The notes under the pieces: generated by a model | Databases searched by the model: none | What the model was told of the DNA's origin: nothing | Seen by the model: the letters and a program-made list of their open reading frames with translations, nothing else | Made by a program: the position numbers and the translations under genes | Shown here: one piece after another, positions 1 to 8,305 of the stretch | Layout: each line of letters starts with the position of its first letter | How positions within the stretch are numbered: the first letter of the stretch is position 1 | Origin: Microcoleus sp. CAWBG506 | Lineage (GTDB): Bacteria > Cyanobacteriota > Cyanobacteriia > Cyanobacteriales > Microcoleaceae | DNA: 64,000 nt | NCBI GenBank assembly: GCA_020883125.1 | Contig: JAHREW010000025.1 | Location: forward strand, 30,748-94,747 | Reading direction: 5' to 3'

Positions 1-1560
1 TAAATCCAGTTGAGAGATAGCAGAAGCGGTATCAGCAAAGTCGTTGAGATGGGGACTCAAATCCGGGACTAGGTGTTGATGTAATAAAGCGCGATCGCCC
101 TCGGACAAGTTTTTTTGTAAACTATAAACAGCGATTCCCGGCACATCTAAAAATTTCATAAAATCGCTCAAATTGCAAGAGCGTTGAGCATTTTTTCGGC
201 GTTTGGGATTTCCCGCCCACACAATTCCCACCTTCAATTTAGCATCAGAAGCTAGGGCAAATTTGCATTCAGAAGGCGGGGCTAAGTAAGGAATATTTAC
301 CGGGATTGTTTCCAAAGTTGTCCCCAAAATATAAGGCAAACTCATCAACGGTGCGTGAACATCAAAGGCCGGCAAACCTTTAAAATTAAGTGACAAATAT
401 TCCACACCAGCAACTGTAGCAAATAACCGCATCAATTCTGGATAGCAAACCAATATCACTTTTGCCCCTTGACTGTAAAGCATCGGCGCGTAGCGAATAA
501 ACTGAATCGAGTCACCGAAACCTTGCTCAACGTGGAGTAAAATAGTTTTTCTCTGTAAACTCGAACCATCCCAAACTGGTTGGGTAAATTGTCTCGGTTG
601 TAGTTGGGAAGTGCGCCACCGCCACTCATATTCAGCAAAGCCGCGTCGCAAATCTCCGAATAATAACAAACTTAGGGCAAATTCTACGTGGGCTGTACTG
701 TTTTCTGGCTGCAATTCTAAGGCTCGACAATGACAGGATAATCCTGATTGAAATTCTCCTAGATCGACAAAAGCACGACCCAGATTATTAATTGCATCGA
801 GTAAATCGGGTTTTAATTTTAAAGCTTGTTGGTAATAGGATATTGCTAGCTGTGTTTTGCCTTGTTCGTGGTATCCTGCGCCGATGTTATTCACGCATTC
901 AGCATTGTTGGGGTCGAGTTTTAGTGCTTGTTGATAACAGTCAATGGCTGCTTGAAATTCACCGTGCTGTTGCCATACTGTTCCTAAAGCGATTATGGTA
1001 TTGATTAAATTAGGATTGGTATCTAAAGCTTTTTGGTAGCAAGCAATGGCGGCATGGTTTTGACCTTGTTCTTTGAAAAGATTACCTAAATTATGGGCGA
1101 TTTCGCTCCATGTTGGTTCGAGTTTCAGGGCTGTTTGGTAGTAGCTAATAGCGGCGTTGGTGTCGCCCTGTTGCTGTTTTAGCCAGCCGATATTTTTGTG
1201 GGCTAGTGCTGTATGGGGAGCGATTTGAAGGACTTGTTCGTAGGAGGCGATCGCCCTTTGATGTTCCCCAAGATCCAACAAAACATGAGCCTTGTTTAAA
1301 TGCGCTTCTACAAAATCTGGCTGTTGGGCGATCGCTTGTTCATAAAAGGCGATCGCCTCAGCAATTTTACCCTGCTGTCTCACAGCGATTCCCAACAAAC
1401 AAAGCACATTCGCAGACTCCGGGTGTAGGACTACGACTTGTCTGTACAAACTTTCAGCTTCTAACAAACGCCCCGCTTGGTGATATTCCCAAGCAATTTT
1501 CAAATAGTCTTCCGCACTCAGTTTACTGACAGGTTGTTGTGATTTCTTTTGAGAAGCCAT
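1..1560 (-). CDS. TPR protein with glycosyltransferase-like C-terminal domain (partial, runs off left edge)
   Basis: An open frame of 520 codons starts at the ATG whose complement ends at 1560 (MASQKKSQQPVSKLS) and is still open at base 1, so the C-terminus is missing. Residues from about 20 to 280 are roughly eight tetratricopeptide repeats of the 34-residue kind (motifs such as YYQQALKLKPDLLDAINNLG). They are followed by a region starting near WRWRTSQLQ with LLHVEQGFGDSIQF and KVGIVWAGNPKRRKN, the signature of the cyanobacterial TPR proteins whose C-terminal half resembles GT9/GT41-type glycosyltransferases. TPRs bind protein partners; the C-terminal part may transfer a sugar, but this is family knowledge and the catalytic end is not in the window. 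It reads away from the hpt gene, with a heptanucleotide repeat array downstream of hpt between the two. Confidence 0.8.
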   Translation of the reverse strand, partial: MASQKKSQQPVSKLSAEDYLKIAWEYHQAGRLLEAESLYRQVVVLHPESANVLCLLGIAVRQQGKIAEAIAFYEQAIAQQPDFVEAHLNKAHVLLDLGEHQRAIASYEQVLQIAPHTALAHKNIGWLKQQQGDTNAAISYYQTALKLEPTWSEIAHNLGNLFKEQGQNHAAIACYQKALDTNPNLINTIIALGTVWQQHGEFQAAIDCYQQALKLDPNNAECVNNIGAGYHEQGKTQLAISYYQQALKLKPDLLDAINNLGRAFVDLGEFQSGLSCHCRALELQPENSTAHVEFALSLLLFGDLRRGFAEYEWRWRTSQLQPRQFTQPVWDGSSLQRKTILLHVEQGFGDSIQFIRYAPMLYSQGAKVILVCYPELMRLFATVAGVEYLSLNFKGLPAFDVHAPLMSLPYILGTTLETIPVNIPYLAPPSECKFALASDAKLKVGIVWAGNPKRRKNAQRSCNLSDFMKFLDVPGIAVYSLQKNLSEGDRALLHQHLVPDLSPHLNDFADTASAISQLDL

Positions 1561-1671
1561 AGTTATCTTTGTTGTTTGGGATTTCGCTAACTTGTAGTTG
1601 CCAACTTGTTGTAATCTGTTAACTATTCCTTTTTTGTATTTCCTCGCGCATCCGCAAGACTTTCAGTTTTT

Positions 1672-1777
1672 TTCCCTCTTCCCTCTTCCTTCTTCCTTCT
1701 TCCTTCTTCCTTCTTCCTTCTTCCCTCTTCCTTCTTCCTTCTTCCCTCTTCCTTCTTCCCTCTTCCCTCTTCCTTCA
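1672..1777. repeat. Heptanucleotide (TTCTTCC) tandem array
   Basis: About fifteen near-perfect copies of the 7-bp unit TTCTTCC/TTCCCTC lie in a row. This is the short tandemly repeated repetitive (STRR) class known from filamentous cyanobacteria. It runs into the stop codon of the phytyltransferase gene (TGA complement at 1775-1777), so the array may have replaced the original 3' end of that gene. Related arrays with the same unit lie at 6198-6241 and about 14551-14573. Confidence 0.85.
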
Positions 1778-2770
1778 TCCCAACCAACAAGCTGCTGGAA
1801 AAATTATATACTCTATAAAAAATAACTTCCATATCAACTGATAAAATTGAGCTACTTGCATTTTATCCTCCAAATCAACTTTGATGCTCCAAAACCACAT
1901 CAAACCCAAAGCCAGCACATGAGTAAGAGCCAGAAATCCTAAATTAACATTTGGCAATATTAACACTCCCGCTAAAATTATGCCGACATAGCAAACAGTC
2001 AATACCCAGCGAGACAAATCAAAGACGGCAGGCTTTCCCATTTTAATCGTAAACGTTGTAATATTGTATTGCCGATCGCCCTCCATGTCAGGAATATCTT
2101 TAAAAATGGCGATCGCAAAAGTAAACACCACCACAAATACCGTCAGTACCCAAACTTTCCCAGGAATCGCCACAGACAAACTCTCCAAATCCCAGCCCGA
2201 AAAAACACTTTTCGCCCTTCCCAAACTCAACACCCAATTAAAGTGCAAAAATAACCCTAAATTTACAATCGCGCCCCGCACCGTAAAAATGCACAACGCC
2301 GCCCAAAAAGGAAACCGCTTCAGCCGAATTGGCGGCAGAGAATAAGCAGTCCCGATCGCCAAACTTACGCCCACAGTCGCCAGCAAAAACGGTCCCTGCA
2401 AAATCGCCGTTAAAATTGCGATCGCACCAGTCAAAGCAACTATTAATTCTCCGGTTTTCTGAGAAAACTCTCCCGATGCTAGCGGCAAATAAGGCTTATT
2501 AATTTTATCTATTGCAACATCTTCTAACTGATTCAATCCCACAATATAAATATTACCACAAATACAAGCTAACCAGGCAAACGCCAGCGGTAAAACTACA
2601 GGATTCGCCAACAGTATATCGCTTTGGGCGATCGCATACAAAGCCAACACGCTCAAGCTAGTACCGATAATTGTATGCGGCCGAGAAAACTCCCAAAACG
2701 CCCTCAGCCAGCCTTGTGGAACCCAACCATTGCGATCGCTCTCAGACTTACCCACAGAATCATTACTCAT
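1775..2770 (-). CDS. hpt: Homogentisate phytyltransferase (UbiA family, tocopherol synthesis)
   Basis: An integral-membrane prenyltransferase that joins homogentisate to phytyl diphosphate to give 2-methyl-6-phytylbenzoquinol, the committed step of tocopherol synthesis. Both UbiA aspartate motifs are present: NQLEDVAIDKINKPYLPLA near residue 80 and KDIPDMEGDRQYNITTF near residue 230. Also present are FSRPHTIIGTSLSV at the N-terminus and QLIWKLFFIEYIIFPA at the C-terminus, which closely follow the Synechocystis Slr1736 sequence as I remember it. The hydrophobic profile fits eight or nine membrane segments. I place the start at the ATG at 2770 (MSNDSVGKSE), with AGG a few bases upstream; an in-frame TTG lies 18 bases further up. 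The C-terminus (PAACWLG) stops exactly where the heptamer array begins and looks shorter than the Synechocystis protein. Confidence 0.93.
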   Translation of the reverse strand: MSNDSVGKSESDRNGWVPQGWLRAFWEFSRPHTIIGTSLSVLALYAIAQSDILLANPVVLPLAFAWLACICGNIYIVGLNQLEDVAIDKINKPYLPLASGEFSQKTGELIVALTGAIAILTAILQGPFLLATVGVSLAIGTAYSLPPIRLKRFPFWAALCIFTVRGAIVNLGLFLHFNWVLSLGRAKSVFSGWDLESLSVAIPGKVWVLTVFVVVFTFAIAIFKDIPDMEGDRQYNITTFTIKMGKPAVFDLSRWVLTVCYVGIILAGVLILPNVNLGFLALTHVLALGLMWFWSIKVDLEDKMQVAQFYQLIWKLFFIEYIIFPAACWLG

Positions 2771-2896
2771 AAACCTAAATTGCCCCAAAAATTAATTAAC
2801 AAATTGTCTCACAAAATAAGAACATATCTTAAAGTTAAATTTATTAATCACCAGGTGAGGGAAACAGACTATTGTCTCCCCATCCCCCTTTTTCAG

Positions 2897-3481
2897 TTAA
2901 ACCCTACCCCACAAAGCCAAACCACCACCTCTTCCCCTAGCCGCAATTATCCCATCTTCCACTATAAAATAAGCAAAAAAAGCCTGTTTCCCCACACTCA
3001 AACTCAAAAATTCTGCCTCCCGCGCTTCCCCACCGCGAATATATCCTTGATATACAGTTTTCCCCAACAATTTCACCATAATTCTGGTAAAATCAAAAGC
3101 TAAAATATTATTAGGTAAAAACTTAGTCGGCCCGGAAAGAGTCAGTTCCATAGTCCCAACTTTCACAGAATTTTCGACTCTGCCAATTTCACTATTGTCT
3201 TCTCCTTGGGCCACAGGTGCTGCGGAGTAGGCTATTTGAATTTTCGCAATCCACTGAGGAATGTATTTTCCAGCACCTAACACAATCCCCGCTTTTTGTC
3301 GAGTCTTTTTTGTACCAGTGATAAAGCACAGTTGCCAGTGGCCGATTAGCTGGTGAAAAGTATAGCGAGGTTTGGTTTTTTTGGAGTTTTTTTCGGCGGC
3401 TAGCAGGGCTGTGACTACGGCGCTGGAAGATGGTTTAGAATTAGATTGGGCAGCTTGTTCGAGAATTGATATATGTTCCAT
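2897..3481 (-). CDS. Conserved protein, PAP/fibrillin-like
   Basis: 194 residues starting at the ATG at 3481. The order of motifs, GHWQLCFITGTKK, then GTMELTLSGPTKFLPNNILAFDF, then GKTVYQGYIRGG and ending in a conserved aromatic/Arg-rich segment, resembles the plastid-lipid-associated protein (PAP/fibrillin) family of lipocalin-like proteins that associate with thylakoid lipids and plastoglobule-like bodies. The resemblance is from memory and is moderate. No signal peptide or membrane segment is seen. It lies just upstream of the phytyltransferase gene on the same strand (126-base gap), so a shared role in lipid antioxidant metabolism is possible but inferred. Confidence 0.6.
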   Translation of the reverse strand: MEHISILEQAAQSNSKPSSSAVVTALLAAEKNSKKTKPRYTFHQLIGHWQLCFITGTKKTRQKAGIVLGAGKYIPQWIAKIQIAYSAAPVAQGEDNSEIGRVENSVKVGTMELTLSGPTKFLPNNILAFDFTRIMVKLLGKTVYQGYIRGGEAREAEFLSLSVGKQAFFAYFIVEDGIIAARGRGGGLALWGRV

Positions 3482-3630
3482 TTAACCAACAATATAGTAG
3501 CAGGAAGTTTGGGAGTGATGAGTTGAGTCCTCAACAGCGAAACTAGACGCTAATCAGGACTTTAGTCCTGACTACAAATTTAACTACAGATGTATTTTAC
3601 CGCTCATCTACTTAATTAGTGGAGAAAAAC

Positions 3631-5190
3631 ATGGTTACGATCGCCCCAAACAACACAGAAATCATCATCATCGGCAGTGGAATCGGTGGCTTATGTTGCG
3701 GTGCAATGCTTGCCCGCTATGGCTTTGAGGTTATAGTTTGCGAAAGTCATTCCCTCGCCGGCGGGGCTGCACACGGCTTTGAAAAGGGCGGATTTAACTT
3801 CGACTCCGGGCCATCCCTCTACTCAGGACTATCTTACAGCCCCTCGGCAAATCCGCTGCGACAAGTTTTGGATGCGATCGGTGAACAACTCCCCTGCACC
3901 ACCTACGATACTTGGGGCTGCTGTTTGCCCGAAGGCGATTTCGACACTTCCGTCGGCGCGAGTCAATTTGGCGAAGTGCTCGCCAGACTGCGAGGCACCG
4001 CCGCCGTCGCCGAATGGCAACAACTCCAGCGCGTCATGGAGCCCTACGCCCAAGCAGCCACCGCCTTGCCCCCCCTGGCTTTGCGCTTCGATTTAGGGGC
4101 TGTTTTCACCCTAGGCCAATTTGCCCCAGCTTTCCTGCAAAGCGCCGGCAATGCCCTGAAACTGGCTGGCCCTTTCAGCCAAATTATGGACGAAAATGTT
4201 AAAGATCCCTTTGTGCGCAATTGGCTGAACCTGCTGTGTTTCCTGCTGTCTGGACTTCCGGCAGAGGGGACTATCTCCGCCGAAGTCGCCTTCATGTTTG
4301 CCGACTGGTATCGCCCCAATGCCGTTTTAGACTATCCCATCGGCGGTAGTGCGGGTCTGGTAAATGCCCTGGTACGGGGTTTAGAGCGCCACGGAGGCCA
4401 GTTGCTGCTGAATTCCCACGTCGCAGAGGTTTTGGTGGAAAACAACCGGGCTGTGGGCGTGCGACTGCGATCGGGCAAAGTTATTCGATCGCACAAAGCC
4501 GTCATCTCCAACGCTTCGGTTTGGGATACCCTCAAACTTCTGCCTGAAAGTTCCGTGCCCAAAAGCTTTCGACAACAGCGACAGGCAACTCCCGAATGCG
4601 ACAGTTTCATGCACCTGCATTTGGGAATTGACGCCACGGGAGTGCGATCGGACTTAGCCTGTCACTACATCTTTGTCAAGGACTGGGAACAGGGCATTAG
4701 CGCACCTCAGAACGTCGTTCTCATCTCGATTCCCTCCCTCCTCGACCCCGGACTCGCCCCAGCCGGAAAGCACGTAATTCACGCTTACACGCCCGGAAAT
4801 GAGCCCTACGATTTGTGGCAAAATCTCGATCGCAGCAGCCTCGCATACCAACAGCAAAAACAAGCACGGGCAGAGATCATGTGGGAAGCCTTAGAGAGGA
4901 TTATTCCCGATATTCGATCGCGCACAGAAGTCACCCTCATCGGCACACCCCTCACCCACCAACGGTTTTTGCGCCGCCATCGCGGTTCCTACGGGCCTGG
5001 AATTCCGGCGGGTAAGGGCTTGTTTCCGGGGCCGGGAACACCTTTAGCGGGGCTGTATTGCTGCGGAGATTCCACCTTTCCGGGGATTGGTTTGCCCGCT
5101 GTGGCCGCTAGCGGGGCGATCGCAGCTAATTCCATCGCCCCTGTGCACAAACATTTAGAAATGCTGCGCAGTATTAGAAATCTCCAATAA
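3631..5190 (+). CDS. FAD-dependent oxidoreductase of the phytoene desaturase/carotenoid isomerase family
   Basis: 519 residues from the ATG at 3631; GGAG at 3621-3624 gives a good ribosome site, so the upstream in-frame GTG at 3619 is unlikely. The N-terminus has the Rossmann dinucleotide motif IIIGSGIGGLCCGAMLARYG followed by an acidic residue in VCESHS, and the family's AGGAAHGF...GGFNFDSGPSLYSG. The C-terminus has GLYCCGDSTFPGIGLPAVAA, typical of CrtISO/CrtI/CrtO and retinol-saturase-like enzymes. These flavoproteins desaturate, isomerise or saturate polyenes at membranes. Which reaction this one performs cannot be told from the sequence; a carotenoid or other isoprenoid substrate fits the neighbouring hpt gene. 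Base composition is more GC-rich than most of the window. Confidence 0.8.
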   Translation: MVTIAPNNTEIIIIGSGIGGLCCGAMLARYGFEVIVCESHSLAGGAAHGFEKGGFNFDSGPSLYSGLSYSPSANPLRQVLDAIGEQLPCTTYDTWGCCLPEGDFDTSVGASQFGEVLARLRGTAAVAEWQQLQRVMEPYAQAATALPPLALRFDLGAVFTLGQFAPAFLQSAGNALKLAGPFSQIMDENVKDPFVRNWLNLLCFLLSGLPAEGTISAEVAFMFADWYRPNAVLDYPIGGSAGLVNALVRGLERHGGQLLLNSHVAEVLVENNRAVGVRLRSGKVIRSHKAVISNASVWDTLKLLPESSVPKSFRQQRQATPECDSFMHLHLGIDATGVRSDLACHYIFVKDWEQGISAPQNVVLISIPSLLDPGLAPAGKHVIHAYTPGNEPYDLWQNLDRSSLAYQQQKQARAEIMWEALERIIPDIRSRTEVTLIGTPLTHQRFLRRHRGSYGPGIPAGKGLFPGPGTPLAGLYCCGDSTFPGIGLPAVAASGAIAANSIAPVHKHLEMLRSIRNLQ

Positions 5191-5218
5191 TTATTGGTGG
5201 TTTCTGGTTTGTTATTTG

Positions 5219-6076
5219 TCAATTTTGATTAACTTTACGCTCAGTAACCAAAGTCAAACTTACCCATTCACCTTTCTCATTATAACTGCGAATCATCCGC
5301 AAACGCAAGTCAGGTTCCACCAACCAACCAGCCTCGAAAAATACAGGTTTTCTGAGTTCAACTTGGACAGGTAATGTGCAAGAACCACCGTCAGGAAGCA
5401 GCAAAACTTGCATCGGCGTAGTACCTTCCTTAAAATTAATCACCGAACCTTCTATGATACCTGTCGAAGCGATCGTCTTAGCCTCAGCATTCGTGCCCAA
5501 ACTAATTTTCTGCACCAGGCGATCGCCACTTTCCAAATCCAATTGCAGTTTGGTAGGATAGCAATCAGGCCCGCGCCAATCTGGATACATCGTCACTGCT
5601 TCCCCATGCCATTCTCCCAGTAAAGCGTCAATAGTCAAAGGCGGACGTTCCGGAATATTTCTATCCGGCTGATGTTCCCGAATTAAAGTCAACGTTGATA
5701 AATTTCCCTTAGTATCGTACAACTGAACTAACCGCAATCGCCGATAATTATAGATAAAACCAAACTCAGCACCGCATTCCGAAAACGGCGCTATTTGAAT
5801 AGTCCCCTGACAAAAAGCTCCATTCTCAAAAAATAGGATATCTCGTCCCAAGTTCTGATATTCTCGAACAAGTTCCCGGACTTCTGGTTCCCCGACACCA
5901 CTAGGATTTCGGTAAAAACGACGCAGTTTTAATCTGACAGTTTTGCGATCGTTAAGACTTTCGAGAGTAATAATACTAGGAGTATCTACAACCACTTCTC
6001 CCCGTGGCGATAACTCAGTAAAAGAACCGTGCCATTCTCCCAAATTTTGCAGAAAGTTTTCCCATTGTGATACCAT
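5219..6076 (-). CDS. DUF3598 family protein
   Basis: 285 residues from the ATG at 6076 (MVSQWENFLQNLGEWHGSF), preceded by GAGAGG at a good distance; an upstream in-frame start at 6100 is less likely. Two similar halves, each beginning with a GEWHG motif (about residues 15 and 155), suggest a tandem lipocalin-like fold, which is characteristic of the cyanobacterial DUF3598 family. The function of the family is not established. It converges with the FAD oxidoreductase gene, whose stop is 28 bases away, and has no obvious operon partner. Confidence 0.75.
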   Translation of the reverse strand: MVSQWENFLQNLGEWHGSFTELSPRGEVVVDTPSIITLESLNDRKTVRLKLRRFYRNPSGVGEPEVRELVREYQNLGRDILFFENGAFCQGTIQIAPFSECGAEFGFIYNYRRLRLVQLYDTKGNLSTLTLIREHQPDRNIPERPPLTIDALLGEWHGEAVTMYPDWRGPDCYPTKLQLDLESGDRLVQKISLGTNAEAKTIASTGIIEGSVINFKEGTTPMQVLLLPDGGSCTLPVQVELRKPVFFEAGWLVEPDLRLRMIRSYNEKGEWVSLTLVTERKVNQN

Positions 6077-6169
6077 ATTTTTACCTCTCAATTTCTCCAA
6101 ATTTTATCAGAAAATATGATTTTTTAAGTTACTTAAACTATAGATTTTCTTCCTGCTTCTTTCTTCTTT

Positions 6170-6241
6170 CCCCCCTTGGGGGAGGTAGGGGGGGTTCTTC
6201 TTCCTTCTTCCTTCTTCCTTCTTCCTTCTTCCTTCTTCCTT
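6170..6241. repeat. CCCCCTTGGGGG palindrome plus TTCTTCC heptamer array
   Basis: A C/G-rich imperfect palindrome (CCCCCTTGGGGGAGG, about 6171-6196) is followed by six copies of TTCTTCC that end one base before the ATG at 6242. The array therefore occupies the whole ribosome-binding region of the next gene. The same palindrome family is inserted in leuS (about 9695-9812) and at 23362-23393. Confidence 0.8.
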
Positions 6242-7051
6242 ATGTCGAAAAATAGAATGATAACTCTGCTAACAGATTTTGGATTAAGCGATGTTTATGT
6301 GGGAGTGATGAAAGGTGCGATCGCCCAAATCAACCCCCAACTCAAAGTCATTGACATTACCCACGACATTGGGCCTCAAAATATAGCCGCGGCTAGGTTT
6401 TGTCTGATGACTGCTTATGCTTATTTTCCCACAGAAACCGTACACATTGCCGTCGTCGATCCTGGCGTGGGAAGTAGCAGAAGGGCGATCGCGATTCAAT
6501 GTGCTAATTGCTTCCTTGTCGGGCCCGATAACGGGTTGTTTAGCGGGGTATTGAGTCGGGAAAGGGCGATCGCCTGCGTCCAACTCACCAACCCCCAATA
6601 CTGGCGCACACCTCAACCCAGCAGCACTTTCCACGGTCGCGATATTTTCGCTGCTGTGGGCGCTCATGTAGCGACTGGGGTGCGGTTGGAAGAATTGGGA
6701 CAGGCGATCGACCCCGCCAGTTTACTACAGTTACAGATACCAAATTGTGCCATTACAGCCACTGGTATCGCAGGCTGTATCCAATATTGCGATCGCTTTG
6801 GCAACCTAATTACTAATATCCCAAAACATAGCATTCAAACCGAAAATTGGTCAATCACAATTAGCAATTTTAACAATACAATATTCATACCCAGCGGCCA
6901 AAGCTACAGCAACAGCCAGCCGGGAGATTTGATTGCGATCGTAGGTTCCGAAGGCTGGGTAGAAATCTCCCTTAACGGCGGCAGCGCTCAATCTCTACTA
7001 AAATTAGACTGTGGGGCGATCGTGCAATTAGTTTTTGAAACTAACAATTAA
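6242..7051 (+). CDS. SAM hydroxide adenosyltransferase (adenosyl-forming, former DUF62)
   Basis: 269 residues from ATG 6242 (MSKNRMITLLTDFG); the ATG at 6257 (MITLLTDFG) is an equally possible start. Family motifs are clear: TDFG at the N-terminus, YVGVMKGAI, then THDIGPQNI, AVVDPGVGSSRRAIAI and VGPDNGLF. Enzymes of this family hydrolyse S-adenosylmethionine to adenosine and methionine (related chlorinases and fluorinases use halide), binding SAM between trimer subunits. The 5' region is unusual because the heptamer array directly abuts the start and no Shine-Dalgarno sequence is left. Cytosolic; no operon partner is visible. Confidence 0.88.
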   Translation: MSKNRMITLLTDFGLSDVYVGVMKGAIAQINPQLKVIDITHDIGPQNIAAARFCLMTAYAYFPTETVHIAVVDPGVGSSRRAIAIQCANCFLVGPDNGLFSGVLSRERAIACVQLTNPQYWRTPQPSSTFHGRDIFAAVGAHVATGVRLEELGQAIDPASLLQLQIPNCAITATGIAGCIQYCDRFGNLITNIPKHSIQTENWSITISNFNNTIFIPSGQSYSNSQPGDLIAIVGSEGWVEISLNGGSAQSLLKLDCGAIVQLVFETNN

Positions 7052-7149
7052 AATCATCTCTTTTAGTCCGCGCAGGCGGACTTCGTTTATGTAGAAGCGA
7101 TTTCAATCGCCGATTCATATCTGAATAAAAATTAGACTACTTAGCAAAA
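7052..7149. repeat. Intergenic palindromic repeat
   Basis: Contains TAGTCCGCGCAGGCGGACTT (7065-7084), a GTCCG/CGGAC hairpin followed by a second short palindrome around GCGATTTCAATCGC. It is a common kind of cyanobacterial dispersed repeat, here between two convergent genes, where it could act as a terminator. Confidence 0.5.
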
Positions 7150-8154
7150 TCACAAACAATAATTATTCACCTCAAAAAGTAGCCTACTTTGAGGTAAACT
7201 AAATCTAGATGCTTCCTCTGTTAACAGTTGATTATATAATTTATCCGCTTGCCAAAAATAGTCTTGAGGCAAAAATCTAAATATTGATGCAGCAATATAT
7301 TGTTTTTCTTGTTCAAAACTTATCCAGTTTCGTGATAATTCTTCTGCGGCATGACCAGTAGTATTAGAACCCGAAAAAATATCTACTACCAAGTCTCCCG
7401 GTTCAGTAAGAAAATTTATAAAAAATGACGGTAATCTTTCGGGAAAACGTGCTGGATGCACCTTAATATTAAACTCTTTGCACCAACGCAAGTATTGAGA
7501 ATTACTTTCTGAATTAGCAATTTCTAGTAAATTAGATGGAATAGCACCTCCATTATCTTTAGCAAATCGATGGCTAATATTATGACCGGAAGGACGTTCC
7601 TTGGGCGTGTAAAATTCATCAGCATTTTTCAAGAGTTTTTTCATTCTCTCAGAATACTCTACTTTGACTTTAGTAATATTTGCTTGAGGTCGATCTGTTT
7701 TGGCAAGCCACCAAACAGTATTTACAGAATCTTTAGCCCGAATTTTCTGTTTATTCACCCACTCTATAGGAGATGGAAGTTTTGAAGGATTAAACCAGAA
7801 AAACTCTTGAGCAAGCTTAAATTCATATTCGTCACATAACCTAATAAGTACGCGGTAATTGTAGAGCGAACGTACAGGTATTCCTTTTTGATAAGCACCC
7901 CCAAGGTCTATAACAAAACTTCCAGTATCCTTGAGAACTCTTTTAATTTCAGGAGCAAAGCCCAGCAGCCAATCAACATATAAATCTTGATCTTCATTTC
8001 CATAGCTCTTTTTGCGTTGCAATGCAAAAGGAGGAGATGTCATCACCAAATCTACAGAATTGCTAGCAAGACTATTCAGAAGATGAAGAGAATCTCCCAA
8101 ATAAGATTGACCGTATTTGGTGGTGTAAATTGGTGGCCGCAAAATGTTACTCAT
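7150..8154 (-). CDS. DNA N4-cytosine methyltransferase, M.PvuII-like
   Basis: 334 residues from the ATG at 8154 (MSNILRPPIYTTKYGQSYLG); the upstream TTG-type start at 8193 is not needed. The whole chain follows M.PvuII as I remember it: the catalytic motif TSPPFALQRKKSYGN (motif IV of N4-cytosine methylases), GGAYQKGIPVRS, WFNPSKLPSPIEWVNK, DNGGAIPSNLLEI and the SAM-binding motif VVDIFSGSNTTGHAAEE near the C-terminus (motif order IV then I, beta class). M.PvuII methylates the inner C of CAGCTG; that specificity is inferred here from overall similarity. The gene is divergent from the fused regulator-endonuclease gene at 8306, across a 151-base regulatory region with two controller-box-like palindromes. 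This matches the PvuII locus, where M is divergent from C and R. Confidence 0.93.
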   Translation of the reverse strand: MSNILRPPIYTTKYGQSYLGDSLHLLNSLASNSVDLVMTSPPFALQRKKSYGNEDQDLYVDWLLGFAPEIKRVLKDTGSFVIDLGGAYQKGIPVRSLYNYRVLIRLCDEYEFKLAQEFFWFNPSKLPSPIEWVNKQKIRAKDSVNTVWWLAKTDRPQANITKVKVEYSERMKKLLKNADEFYTPKERPSGHNISHRFAKDNGGAIPSNLLEIANSESNSQYLRWCKEFNIKVHPARFPERLPSFFINFLTEPGDLVVDIFSGSNTTGHAAEELSRNWISFEQEKQYIAASIFRFLPQDYFWQADKLYNQLLTEEASRFSLPQSRLLFEVNNYCL

Positions 8155-8217
8155 TTGTAATTTAGATTTTAGTTTAAGGTACAACAGACACAAACTGGTT
8201 TAATTATCATCCAAATC

Positions 8218-8232
8218 CGTACTTTCAGTACG
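8218..8232. promoter_or_regulatory. Controller-box-like operator 1
   Basis: Perfect 15-bp palindrome CGTACTTTCAGTACG with core ACT-N3-AGT, the core of operators bound by restriction-modification controller (C) proteins such as C.PvuII. It lies in the divergent region, 64 bases upstream of the methyltransferase ATG. It probably binds the HTH half of the protein at 8306. Confidence 0.65.
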
Positions 8233-8269
8233 TTGTTTAGTCCGTAAATTATTCGTACAATTCACAAAG

Positions 8270-8284
8270 CGAACTTTCAGTTCG
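8270..8284. promoter_or_regulatory. Controller-box-like operator 2
   Basis: Perfect 15-bp palindrome CGAACTTTCAGTTCG with the same ACT-TTC-AGT core as the site at 8218; centres are 52 bp apart (about five helical turns). It ends 21 bases before the ATG of the fused controller-endonuclease, a position suited to autoregulation. Confidence 0.65.
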
Positions 8285-8305
8285 TTTTTATGAATTGTAA
8301 AGAGC

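Noticed and set aside
1598..1832. Pro/Ser-rich or Lys/Glu/Gly-rich open frames in the TTCTTCC array
   Set aside because: They are translations of a heptamer repeat with no ribosome site; open frames arise automatically there.
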